The notes beneath the pieces were generated by a model that was given only the letters and a program-made list of their open reading frames with translations, made no database searches and was not told the DNA's origin. From Pelosinus fermentans (lineage in GTDB: Bacteria; Bacillota; Negativicutes; DSM-13327), in assembly GCA_002434245.1 (NCBI GenBank), contig DJJR01000010.1:1-18880 (forward strand): a DNA stretch of 18,880 bases, read 5' to 3'. Within the stretch, counting starts at the first letter, position 1, and each line of letters starts with the position of its first letter. Shown here piece after piece: positions 6,898 to 13,091 of this stretch. The position numbers and the translations under genes were made by a program.

Positions 6898-7356
6898 TCA
6901 TCTTGACAGCTTTTCGAAATGAAAGATCTTATGATACATATAAAATAGTAAAAATAATATCCAGTCAGCTACATAAGAGTACCAAAAAGTCCATCCATGG
7001 TGATGAGCCATGTGTCCTGTATTGATATGAATGTATTCAATAAGCACTGCGAATAACGTCCATGGGAAAATGTAAGTAAATAGATCTAAAAGTCGCTGCC
7101 TTTTTGGAAGCCATTGGATATAGAGATAAGTAACAACAGCGTATATTTCAAAATCGTCTAAGAGTACCATAATAATCTTAGGGTGATTTCCGTAATACTC
7201 CCAATATGTTATATGAAAATTTGTAAAGTGATCACTTATTACCCCTAATAATGATGCAAAAATACTTACGGGTGCTATTTCTCTCCAACGTGCTTTATCA
7301 GCAAAGATTAGCCAACAAGTCCAAGAAACAAGAAAACGCATATAAAAGAAATCCAA
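6898..7356 (-). CDS. CBO0543-type polytopic membrane protein
   Basis: 152 residues with four to five membrane spans, starting at a TTG with GGGAG eight bases upstream. It shows features I associate with the CBO0543 family: an aromatic region near the middle (FHITYWEYYG), an Asp-containing span start (DDFEIYAVVTYLYIQW), and a late HHGWTFWYSYVADWILF segment resembling the family's conserved W-T-W-W-H pattern. Function is unknown; the family is restricted largely to spore-forming Firmicutes. It converges on the LysM gene with 22 bases between stops and no hairpin there. The next minus-strand terminator lies at 6404-6441. Family assignment rests on overall pattern, not on a diagnostic motif. Confidence 0.6.
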   Translation of the reverse strand: MDFFYMRFLVSWTCWLIFADKARWREIAPVSIFASLLGVISDHFTNFHITYWEYYGNHPKIIMVLLDDFEIYAVVTYLYIQWLPKRQRLLDLFTYIFPWTLFAVLIEYIHINTGHMAHHHGWTFWYSYVADWILFLLFYMYHKIFHFEKLSR

Positions 7357-7665
7357 ATTAAAGGCTCCCTATAAAAACGATTATGGTAATTACTCTTATT
7401 ATTTGGATAATTATTGAAAAATATCCAATAAAGTAACAGAAAACTGAAAAGGAGATAACAGATTATTAACTAAGCTCGCAGCTGAAGGGCCGTAAGTGCG
7501 GCTATGAATTAGCTTAAACGAAAGAGTTAAAAAAAAAGGATAGATATAAACTAAGCTAACGACATTAGAATAAAAAGGAGCCCAGGGCTGTTTTAACATA
7601 AAACAAGTCATATAATTATTACTCGCTCATAAAATTTAATAAAGTATTATGTGCGGAGGGATAAT
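7357..7665. other. Intergenic stretch without a supported gene
   Basis: AT-rich, with a GCCG-CGGC mini-hairpin near 7490. A 66-codon minus frame (7611-7411) exists but has no ribosome binding site and no recognisable family. The promoter for the 7666 gene should lie here. A CATATAAT (7610-7617) resembles a SigE -10 element but lacks a matching -35. Confidence 0.3.
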
Positions 7666-8010
7666 ATGGAATTTATTATTAGTACTTTATTAGCAGGATT
7701 TGCTTACTTGGATGGTTTGAGAACAAAAAAACAATTACTAGCAGCAATTAATTCAAACTATGTAAATCGTCTAGAAGAAGCAATTAATGATTTACAAACA
7801 CAAGATCAACAATTATTAAAAGATATTCAGCAAGAATTAATTCAAAAAGGACAACTTGATTTAGCTGAAAGAATAAATACGATTCTAAGTAATAATTTAA
7901 AAGTATCTCCTGAATCATTCATCATCCTTAAATCATATTCAAATAGTGAGCAGTTATATAAATTAACTATGAGTAGTGGCTTGCTATCGCTCAAAGAGAC
8001 GGCTTTATAA
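7666..8010 (+). CDS. Hypothetical protein, hydrophobic N-terminus plus coiled coil, 114 aa
   Basis: The ATG at 7666 follows GGAGGG (7655-7660) with five bases between. The frame extends upstream to a GTG at 7651 that lies before this site and is rejected. The product begins MEFIISTLLAGFAYLDGLRTKKQLL, a weak N-terminal hydrophobic segment. A charged and Gln-rich helix follows (about 30-70, LEEAINDLQTQDQQLLKDIQ), probably a coiled coil, and the C-terminal part has no known motif. The family was not recognised. The frame directly downstream (to 8110) is open and protein-like in another phase, so the gene may have lost its C-terminus to a frameshift. Confident as a gene, not as a function. Confidence 0.65.
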   Translation: MEFIISTLLAGFAYLDGLRTKKQLLAAINSNYVNRLEEAINDLQTQDQQLLKDIQQELIQKGQLDLAERINTILSNNLKVSPESFIILKSYSNSEQLYKLTMSSGLLSLKETAL

Positions 8011-8110
8011 TCATAGTCAATTAAATGGAGCAGTCATTAATACGGCTAAAAAAGGTGTCTATAACCCAACCTATAAAAATGAAAAAACAGAAGGTTTACG
8101 CTACCACTGA
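7976..8110 (+). pseudogene. Out-of-phase coding remnant following the 7666 gene
   Basis: A frame different from that of the preceding gene is open for 44 codons. It overlaps that gene's last 35 bases and ends NTAKKGVYNPTYKNEKTEG then LRYH and TGA. The composition is convincingly protein-like, yet no ribosome binding site precedes it. It may be the original C-terminus of the upstream gene after a frameshift, or the end of a deleted gene. Confidence 0.28.
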
Positions 8111-8130
8111 AATTTAATTTTAAGACATAG

Positions 8131-8247
8131 AAGGATACAGTAAATTCAGGCACTGGCGGTATAGCGGGACAAACTTGTCTGGACGATAATGATTATTTAG
8201 ACATTTTTGATGTAAACTTAAATGGCCTTTTAGGGCGGTTATCTTAG
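8131..8247 (+). pseudogene. Second coding remnant, family unknown
   Basis: After a TAG the frame reads KDTVNSGTGGIAGQT, CLDDNDYLDIFDVNL and ends LGRLS at TAG. It is 38 codons long without a start or ribosome binding site. The acidic DDNDYLDIFDV stretch is unlike random translation of AT-rich DNA. Together with the 7976-8110 frame it suggests deletions of a larger coding region. Confidence 0.25.
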
Positions 8248-8249
8248 GC

Positions 8250-8281
8250 AAAAAAAAACCACGTCTTGGTGGAACGTGGTT
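8250..8281 (-). terminator. Minus-strand intrinsic terminator of the YjcZ-like gene
   Basis: AACCACGT (8257-8264) and ACGTGGTT (8274-8281) are perfect 8-bp arms. Reading the minus strand, the stem runs into a T-run (8258-8250). It lies 38 bases past the stop of the tiny minus-strand gene. Confidence 0.8.
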
Positions 8282-8318
8282 GCAAGAGGTAATGCTTTGG
8301 TGGATTTGTTTAGAAAAA

Positions 8319-8435
8319 TTAACAACTAGAAGAAAAATCGTTATCGCAACAGAAAAATAATAAAATAATAATTATAATAATTATACAGCCGGAACCGCCG
8401 AAGCCATTGCGACCGCCTCCAAAACCTAGACCCAT
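8319..8435 (-). CDS. Tiny Gly/Cys-rich membrane protein, YjcZ-like sporulation protein
   Basis: 38 residues: a glycine-rich head MGLGFGGGRNGFGGSG, one span of seven isoleucines plus LLFF, and a CCDNDFSSSC tail. The layout (Gly-rich head, single hydrophobic run, very short) is that of the tiny transmembrane sporulation proteins of the YjcZ family, though the paired cysteines at the membrane edge and the Asp/Ser/Cys tail differ from Bacillus members. The ATG at 8435 follows AAGGAGG with eight bases between. The longer frame to 8501 has no such site and is rejected. A SigK/SigE-like promoter lies about 30 bases upstream and an intrinsic terminator follows, giving a complete monocistronic unit. 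The role is probably in the spore coat or mother-cell membrane, inferred from family and promoter. Confidence 0.7.
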   Translation of the reverse strand: MGLGFGGGRNGFGGSGCIIIIIIILLFFCCDNDFSSSC

Positions 8436-8464
8436 AAGTACTCCTCCTTTATCGTCGATTAATA

Positions 8465-8493
8465 TATTGTATGATAGCTGAACAAAAGAGGTG
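8465..8493 (-). promoter_or_regulatory. SigK/SigE-like promoter of the YjcZ-like gene
   Basis: On the minus strand CACC (8493-8490) is followed after 16 bases by CATACAATA (8473-8465). This fits the Bacillus SigK pattern (AC, 16-17 bases, CATAnnnTA), and CATACAAT also equals the SigE -10. Transcription would start about 20-25 bases before the ribosome binding site and ATG. The same -35, spacing and flanks recur at 8841-8869. Confidence 0.6.
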
Positions 8494-8566
8494 AGTATCA
8501 TGTGAAGATAAAATGCTCTTCGAATAAAATATAGATTGGTGCTGTTGCTAATTTATAATTAGAAAT

Positions 8567-8599
8567 TACCTTTGGTATACCTTTAGAATACCTTTAGTA
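8567..8599. repeat. Three tandem 11-bp repeats
   Basis: TACCTTTGGTA, TACCTTTAGAA and TACCTTTAGTA follow one another without a gap. The 11-bp period places each TACCTTT on the same face of the helix, as in protein-binding direct repeats. It lies between the two tiny minus-strand genes, about 75 bases upstream of the promoter at 8465-8493. Confidence 0.6.
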
Positions 8600-8670
8600 A
8601 ATATAAAATATGAATTCAAGGAACCTGTACATTCTTGTTTATACAAGTGATAATTAAGTTAATTTAGTCT

Positions 8671-8702
8671 GAAAATGAGCATCTCTGATGGGTGCTATTT
8701 TC
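8671..8702. terminator. Terminator downstream of the 28-residue gene
   Basis: GAAAAT-G-AGCATC (8671-8682 region) pairs with GGTGCT-ATTTTC with one bulge and one G-U pair. TTTT flanks the stem on either strand, so it can work in both directions. It sits 10 bases past the stop of the 28-aa minus-strand frame. Confidence 0.55.
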
Positions 8703-8711
8703 TTTGACAAC

Positions 8712-8798
8712 TTACCAATTGCCACAGGACCAAAAAAGTAAAATGAAGATGATAATTATAAAAATAAACCAAATACCCCAGCCATTATAGAAATACAT
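8712..8798 (-). CDS. 28-residue membrane peptide, probable sporulation protein
   Basis: ATG at 8798 with GGAGG (8811-8807) eight bases upstream. The 28 codons begin MYFYNGWGIWF, continue as one hydrophobic span rich in Ile/Phe, and end LLFWSCGNW and TAA. It is too short for usual gene callers. The evidence for a gene is indirect but concordant: a strong ribosome binding site, a promoter nearly duplicating that of the YjcZ-like gene 360 bases away, and a terminator just downstream. The aromatic/Gly head with a single span resembles tiny spore membrane proteins. A coat or forespore-membrane role is inference; the exact family was not recognised. Confidence 0.6.
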   Translation of the reverse strand: MYFYNGWGIWFIFIIIIFILLFWSCGNW

Positions 8799-8840
8799 AA
8801 ATATTTCCTCCAATCTTTAATTGATTTTCTCTGATTAATC

Positions 8841-8869
8841 TATTTTATTCAAAAAAAACATAAGAGGTG
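8841..8869 (-). promoter_or_regulatory. SigK-like promoter of the 28-residue gene
   Basis: CACC (8869-8866), 16 bases, AATAAAATA (8849-8841), which matches CATAnnnTA except for the first base. The surrounding CACCTCTT-TGTT and ATTAATC are shared with the promoter at 8465-8493 in the same register, so the two look like paralogous promoters. Confidence 0.5.
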
Positions 8870-8912
8870 CATTATTGTAAAGATAGATCTATGAAAGGAT
8901 TTGTAGTTTATT

Positions 8913-8932
8913 TCAAGAATTATGTTTCTTGA
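8913..8932. promoter_or_regulatory. Palindromic operator candidate before the NUDIX gene
   Basis: Perfect 7-bp arms TCAAGAA and TTCTTGA with a 6-base spacer, centred about 37 bases upstream of the NUDIX start. No T-run follows. It is suitable for a dimeric regulator. Confidence 0.4.
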
Positions 8933-8959
8933 GAAGACAATATAAATGGAGGAATAAAT

Positions 8960-9577
8960 ATGGAACCAAAGTGGCTTAATTGGGCTAAGCAATTGCAATC
9001 ACTTGCACAAGCAGGATTGACATATTCAAAGGATAAGTATGATATCGAAAGATTTCAACAGATTAGAAATTTATCAGTAGAGATATTGAGTGAATATACT
9101 GGGATCAGCAATGAAAAAATAGAGGATTTATTCTGCAATGAAATAGGATATCAAACACCTAAAATTGACATAAGAGGGGCTATTTTTAAAGAAAATAAGA
9201 TATTGTTAGTTAAAGAAAGTGTTGATGGCTGTTGGTCGATGCCTGGTGGTTGGGCAGAATTTAATTTATCAATTAAAGAAAATATAATAAAGGAAGCAAG
9301 AGAAGAAGCAGGATTAAATGTGGTTCCCAAAAGATTAATAGCGGTATTAGACAGAAATAAACATAATGAACCTGTATCTGCTTATGGAATATATAAGATA
9401 TTCGTATTTTGTGAGTTGATAGATGGTGCTTTTAAAAAAAATATAGAAACTGAAGAAAGTGGTTTCTTTTCTTTAGCAGACTTACCTCCACTATCTGTAG
9501 AGAGAAACACAAAAAAACAAATCGAGATATGCTTTAACTCTAAATCAAATGATAAATTTTTTACAATATTTGATTAG
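8960..9577 (+). CDS. NUDIX hydrolase with N-terminal NUDIX_N_2-type domain
   Basis: 205 residues. The helical N-terminus (about 1-62) fits the small domain that precedes NUDIX in hydrolases of X-linked nucleoside diphosphates (the ADP-ribose/CDP-choline type). The NUDIX fold starts at PKIDIRGAIF. The NUDIX box runs from Gly97 (GWAEFNLS) to EAREEAGL (112-119), keeping the metal-binding glutamates. The usual Glu after G-x5 is Leu and the Arg of RE is Lys, substitutions I believe are normal for this GGWAD-type subfamily. The likely reaction is Mg-dependent cleavage of a nucleoside diphosphate derivative; the substrate is not determinable. GGAGG precedes the ATG by seven bases. It stands alone with an upstream dyad and a downstream bidirectional terminator. 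Confidence 0.9.
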   Translation: MEPKWLNWAKQLQSLAQAGLTYSKDKYDIERFQQIRNLSVEILSEYTGISNEKIEDLFCNEIGYQTPKIDIRGAIFKENKILLVKESVDGCWSMPGGWAEFNLSIKENIIKEAREEAGLNVVPKRLIAVLDRNKHNEPVSAYGIYKIFVFCELIDGAFKKNIETEESGFFSLADLPPLSVERNTKKQIEICFNSKSNDKFFTIFD

Positions 9578-9621
9578 ACATATTTAATAACAACGCCAGG
9601 TAGCTGACAATATCTAAAAGC

Positions 9622-9652
9622 AAAAAGAGCTGAGTAACATCAGCTCTTTTTA
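9622..9652. terminator. Bidirectional intrinsic terminator after the NUDIX gene
   Basis: AAAAAGAGCTGA (9622-9633) and TCAGCTCTTTTT (9640-9651) form a perfect 12-bp stem with a 6-base loop, with A- and T-runs at either end. Confidence 0.85.
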
Positions 9653-9785
9653 TTACTAACTTGGCATTTGATTAAAACTTGGGATGAAGTCATCATTTTT
9701 ATTTTTAGCTTGTGTATCATCATGGGCAGGCAAGTTCATTTATTTGATGATATGGGCAATGGTTCATAGAACGAAAATGAGAACG

Positions 9786-9818
9786 ACTCCCTAGACTATG
9801 TGCTTAGGGAGTTATTTT
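9786..9818 (+). terminator. Terminator-like hairpin before the spoVK remnant
   Basis: ACTCCCTA (9786-9793) and TAGGGAGT (9805-9812) are perfect 8-bp arms, followed by TATTTT. It lies just before the truncated spoVK frame and would block transcription from upstream, so the following operon needs a promoter after this point. Confidence 0.6.
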
Positions 9819-9842
9819 GCTTATACATATATTTACGTATTA

Positions 9843-10283
9843 ATGGCAAGTAATTATTTTACAGGTCTTTATATCGATGTCTTTGTAAAATCAATGGAAG
9901 ATCATAAAGAGGAACTAATCTTAATTTTAGCTGGTTATCAAAAAGAAATGGAATTTTTCTTACAGACCAATCCTGGTTTACGGTCTCGATTTCCAATACA
10001 TATCGATTTTCCAGACTATAACCAACAAGAGCTTTTACATATAGCAGAGCAACTATGTGCTAAGCGGCAGTATACCTTACCGGCAGATACTAAAACATTA
10101 TTATTAAAATTATTACTACAACACAGTAGTAATAACGACAATTTTGGTAATGCTCGGACTGTTCGTAATATGATTGAAAGAGCAATTCGTCATCAAGCTG
10201 TTAGATTAATGTCAAAAACGAGCATTACCAGGCAAGAACTAATACTAATTGAACCTGTTGATTTAAAGGAGGTAAAGGAGTGA
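9843..10283 (+). pseudogene. spoVK: 5'-truncated spoVK (AAA+ ATPase, C-terminal part only)
   Basis: From about 9864 the frame matches the C-terminal half of the SpoVK/CbbX AAA+ family. IDVFVKSMEDHKEELILILAG is the sensor-1 region. NPGLRSRFPIHIDFPDY carries the arginine finger. GNARTVRNMIERA is the sensor-2 helix. Walker A, Walker B and everything before them are absent, and the sequence upstream of about 9864 is unrelated. About 150 residues remain of the roughly 300 usual, with no ribosome binding site near any start. I therefore read it as a deletion remnant that cannot hydrolyse ATP. Its 3' end is still intact and holds the ribosome binding site of the next gene. In Bacillus, spoVK sits next to hflX and ynbB, as it does here at 6 kb distance. 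Confidence 0.8.
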
Positions 10284-10885
10284 GGGAACTTACTGTAGTT
10301 GGCAGGCCAAATTCAGGTAAAACGATGTTTACTCTCAATTTTGCTTCTTATATTGGAATAAAAACAGTAGATGTGACCTTCCGTACATATGATGATTTGA
10401 TCACATGCCGACATTTTTCTATTGAAGATGCGAAGAAAGAGCTTTGTAGTAGTACAATGCATAAAACAAAATCCTTACAATCATTAATTCTTAAAATTAC
10501 TCTTGGAAAAACAACAGTAAATTTCAAACTTACAGATACTTGTGGGATTGGAGAAAAAATACATCAAGAAGAAAAAATTCGTCGTGGCATGGCCCAGACT
10601 ATTGGTTTAATGCGCTGTGCAGATTTTATTTTTCATGTTATTGATTTATCCTATATTACTAAAGAATATATAAATAATCCTAGCACTATCGATCGCGAGA
10701 TATATAACTATGGTTTATTTCGAAATTCATATGCAATTTTGGCAAACAAGGTAGATATACCTTTTGCTAAAGAAAACCTTACTCAACTATCTTCGATATT
10801 TCCAAAAGCTACGATTATTCCGATATCAGCATTGTTAAGCCAAGGTTTAAAAGAGGTGAAGACCTGTGTTGCACGCAATGTGTGA
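10280..10885 (+). CDS. Small P-loop GTPase, uncharacterised
   Basis: 201 residues of the TRAFAC/Era-like GTPase type. The P-loop GRPNSGKT is at 8-15, G3 DTCGIG at 86-91 (in place of the usual DTxG), G4 NKVD at 156-159 and G5 SAL at 183-185. No membrane segment or extra RNA-binding domain is seen. The GTG start overlaps the spoVK stop as GTGA, with AAGGAGG (10266-10272) seven bases upstream, so translation is coupled to the old spoVK frame. The switch I region (30-75) is unusual and carries Cys43 and Cys56. The following membrane-protein gene overlaps its end by 20 bases. The role is unknown; coupling to a membrane partner suggests a switch acting at the membrane, possibly in sporulation (inference from location). 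Confidence 0.8.
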   Translation: MRELTVVGRPNSGKTMFTLNFASYIGIKTVDVTFRTYDDLITCRHFSIEDAKKELCSSTMHKTKSLQSLILKITLGKTTVNFKLTDTCGIGEKIHQEEKIRRGMAQTIGLMRCADFIFHVIDLSYITKEYINNPSTIDREIYNYGLFRNSYAILANKVDIPFAKENLTQLSSIFPKATIIPISALLSQGLKEVKTCVARNV

Positions 10886-11447
10886 ATTTATCAGTATAAT
10901 GTTTTCTGTGATACTTTCTGCCATTGCAATTAAATTAGCTGATGATTATTTAGATCAAGATATGGATAAATCTGAAAAGAATTTTGCAACCGCGCTAGGA
11001 AAAGGCAGTATGCTATATGGCATGGTATCAATGGCTTTGGCAGCAAGTCTAAATACTTCGGTAAGCATTTCCTTATTTTTTGCTAGTTACATAATTGGTA
11101 TGTTTCATGATCTGAAAAATCATTTTCCAAGCCGGCTCAATGGATTTCAAGAGTCTGTATTAATATTTATAGTGGGTATTTTTCTGTTAGGATGGAAGAT
11201 GATATTATTCTCCATTTTTTTTGTTATATCAATACAATTAATAGACGATTATATAGATGATTCCAGAGATGAGTTAATCGGGCACCGTAATTGGGCTCAC
11301 CGCCTTGGTAGAGTGGAGTGTTTTTTATTATTTCTATTAACTTTATTAATTTCTTGGCTAATTAACGAGGAAATATTTCCTGCAGTGTTTTTGGGCGCCG
11401 TAGTATCCTATAGTACAATATTGTATTATCAGAAAGGGAGATTATAA
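10866..11447 (+). CDS. Polytopic membrane protein with two Asp-rich motifs, UbiA-prenyltransferase-like
   Basis: 193 residues with six or so hydrophobic segments. Two near-identical Asp-rich motifs, KLADDYLDQDMD (23-34) and QLIDDYIDDSRD (124-135), sit at segment ends about 100 residues apart. UbiA-superfamily prenyltransferases use exactly two such motifs to hold Mg-diphosphate of an isoprenyl donor, so a UbiA-like role is likely. However, the protein is about 100 residues shorter than typical UbiA and the two motifs resemble each other more than usual, hinting at an internal duplication. The GTG start at 10866 follows GAGGTG (10853-10858) with seven bases, inside the GTPase gene, so the two are translationally coupled. 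The next gene overlaps its stop by one base. Substrate is unknown. Confidence 0.6.
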   Translation: MLHAMCEFISIMFSVILSAIAIKLADDYLDQDMDKSEKNFATALGKGSMLYGMVSMALAASLNTSVSISLFFASYIIGMFHDLKNHFPSRLNGFQESVLIFIVGIFLLGWKMILFSIFFVISIQLIDDYIDDSRDELIGHRNWAHRLGRVECFLLFLLTLLISWLINEEIFPAVFLGAVVSYSTILYYQKGRL

Positions 11448-11665
11448 TGCTATGGACAGGAATAATCATGGTAATTGCGCTATTAAGTGGATACATATGG
11501 GGTAAACGTGATGGAATGATATCTGTCAATCACCAAAGTTTAGTAAACGTTCCTTTATTATTAAGACAACAATCGTTAGAAAAAGGCTATTGTATCTTAT
11601 GCCATGAACCTAAGAAGAAACGTATTATTCACAAAATAAATGAACAGAAAGGTCGACGTATTTGA
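11447..11665 (+). CDS. Small single-span membrane protein with CxxC
   Basis: 72 residues. An N-terminal span (LWTGIIMVIALLSGYIWG) is followed by a cytoplasmic basic tail with one CILC pair (Cys49 and Cys52) next to His53, then KKKR. The pair could bind a metal or form a disulfide, but a single CxxC plus His is weak evidence. The ATG overlaps the previous stop as TAATG, with AAAGGGA upstream, so it is the third member of the GTPase operon. No family was recognised. The following 134 bases are AT-rich with no clear terminator. Confidence 0.65.
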   Translation: MLWTGIIMVIALLSGYIWGKRDGMISVNHQSLVNVPLLLRQQSLEKGYCILCHEPKKKRIIHKINEQKGRRI

Positions 11666-11802
11666 AATTCTTAGTAATTCATTGATAGCAAAAAGAGGAA
11701 TTTATTAGATGAATATATAATATAAGGACATATCACATTATTCTACAAAATATTCACAATTAGAATGTTTAATATTTAAATAATTTATTATGGTGGGGTT
11801 TG

Positions 11803-12894
11803 ATGCAATATATCATAATTACGTCATTATCCATAGTCATTTCTGCATATCTTATATACGTGTTAACGAATAAGCTATTAAATATTCGACTGAATATAAA
11901 ACCTCTTATTCTATGTGTGTGTTGTGCACTTTTAGTCAATATTATTCTGCCACGTATTATTATTGGATTTGTTGGTGTAATAGGAACTTTAGGGATATTA
12001 ATGCTAACTACAATCGTCTTTGCAGTTAGCATTGCACAGTATAATGAAAAATTTAAAATGTATTCTGAAGAAAATAAAGGAGAGTCTGAAACAAAAGATA
12101 TAACAAAGGATACTGAACCTTCAGAATATGGATTGTTATGGGAGAAGCCAAAAATCATAATTGCTGCATCCTTACCAATACCTATTATAGCTAGCTCTTC
12201 TGTAAGAAATGTGGCAAATAAGACTGATATTGAATCTGAGTTAAAAGAAGAGTCTGTGATGCTAAAGGAAGATGATGCTAATAATGTAATAGCACTAGAA
12301 ACAGAAGTATTATCTGTTGATATAGCAGTAGATCAGCTAGATCCTATTATTTCCATGTCAGAGAAACAAATTGACAAGATTGAAGAGCTGCAAGAGGTTT
12401 ATGAGCTGAAAGATGAAAATCCGAATGGGGAGTTAGAGGAGAATAGTGAGATGGTACAAGTTGAAGATGAATTACAGGTGCCCATTAATGTGTTTGACTC
12501 TTCTTCAAAGGATTTAGACGATTTAATTGATTTTGCGTTTATATATAAAGAACAGCACAATTTTATCAAAGCCCTTGAGGTTTTTCGCCAAACTTTGATT
12601 TTATATCCTAATAGTGAAGTGGCGCCATTTTTAGTAATGGAAATCGGCACCATATTAAAAAATAGTGGTCAATATAATGAAGCAATTCACGTTTTTTGTG
12701 AGGGTAGAAAGCTTCCAGGAGTACAAAAGAACACTATGTTTGACTTGGAATTCATTAAAACAATTGCCTATTTACGTATAATAAAGAATATTTTAATTCA
12801 GAATCGCTTAGGGGATATTTCTTTTAAGAATATTCCGGGAACTGTACTAAAAGAAATTGATTCTGAATTTCGCGAGTGGCGAAATTCTACGTAA
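11803..12894 (+). CDS. Membrane-anchored protein with acidic linker and TPR-like C-terminal domain
   Basis: About 363 residues. Three hydrophobic segments lie at roughly 3-22, 35-55 and 56-80. A long, acidic, low-complexity linker (about 85-230, rich in Glu/Lys/Ser) follows, and then a helical C-terminal domain. There, DFAFIYKEQHNFIKALEVFRQTLILYPNS and GTILKNSGQYNEAIHVF read as one to two tetratricopeptide-like repeats (A-x-x-x-F then P pattern). This suggests a protein-protein interaction platform held at the membrane. The ATG at 11803 has GGTGGGG four bases upstream; a TTG just before is an alternative. It lies 137 bases after the CxxC gene on the same strand and may belong to the same transcript. 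Exact function is unknown. Confidence 0.65.
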   Translation: MQYIIITSLSIVISAYLIYVLTNKLLNIRLNIKPLILCVCCALLVNIILPRIIIGFVGVIGTLGILMLTTIVFAVSIAQYNEKFKMYSEENKGESETKDITKDTEPSEYGLLWEKPKIIIAASLPIPIIASSSVRNVANKTDIESELKEESVMLKEDDANNVIALETEVLSVDIAVDQLDPIISMSEKQIDKIEELQEVYELKDENPNGELEENSEMVQVEDELQVPINVFDSSSKDLDDLIDFAFIYKEQHNFIKALEVFRQTLILYPNSEVAPFLVMEIGTILKNSGQYNEAIHVFCEGRKLPGVQKNTMFDLEFIKTIAYLRIIKNILIQNRLGDISFKNIPGTVLKEIDSEFREWRNST

Positions 12895-12948
12895 ATCTAC
12901 TCTAAATAGCACAATTGGGGATGTGGGAAAATAAATGATAAATTTCCG

Positions 12949-12977
12949 TTGATGTTTTATTTCATACTTGATATAGA
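12949..12977 (+). promoter_or_regulatory. SigA-type promoter driving the riboswitch leader
   Basis: TTGATG (12949-12954), 17 bases, TATAGA (12972-12977). The start of transcription would fall near 12984, just before the first riboswitch helix. Confidence 0.6.
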
Positions 12978-12985
12978 ATTAAACA

Positions 12986-13078
12986 AATGAATATTTAGCA
13001 AACCCATCCAAAGGTGGGGACGCAAAGCTATGGGTCTAAGGGACTTTATATCCTATGATTGCCAAGTTGCCATTCAAT
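12986..13078 (+). ncRNA. GEMM-I cyclic dinucleotide riboswitch
   Basis: The conserved core is unmistakable: AGCAAACCC (12997-13005), a CAAA-capped helix CCCATC/GGTGGG, GGACGCAAAGC (13018-13028), GGGTCTAAGGG, and GCCAAGTTGCC near the end. P1 can form between TGAAT (12988-12992) and ATTCA (13072-13076). The class binds c-di-GMP, or 3',3'-cGAMP when the base equivalent to Vc2 G20 is A. Here that base appears to be A (12997). A promoter precedes it and an intrinsic terminator follows 14 bases later, so it probably controls transcription read-through into the PRC-barrel gene at 13319. Confidence 0.9.
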
Positions 13079-13091
13079 GAAGAATTGTAAT

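Noticed and set aside
7411..7611. 66-codon minus-strand frame
   Set aside because: No ribosome binding site at its ATG and no recognisable family; the sequence is AT-rich intergenic DNA.
8436..8501. Longer N-terminus for the YjcZ-like protein
   Set aside because: AAGGAGG is placed for the ATG at 8435, and the SigK-like promoter overlaps the proposed extension.
8567..8599. CRISPR-like array
   Set aside because: Only three 11-bp units without spacers and no cas genes.
11769..12158. Antisense frame over the TPR-like gene
   Set aside because: Overlaps a gene with a good start and sensible membrane/TPR layout. Frames 12399-12653, 13189-13617 and 16727-16927 are rejected for the same reason.
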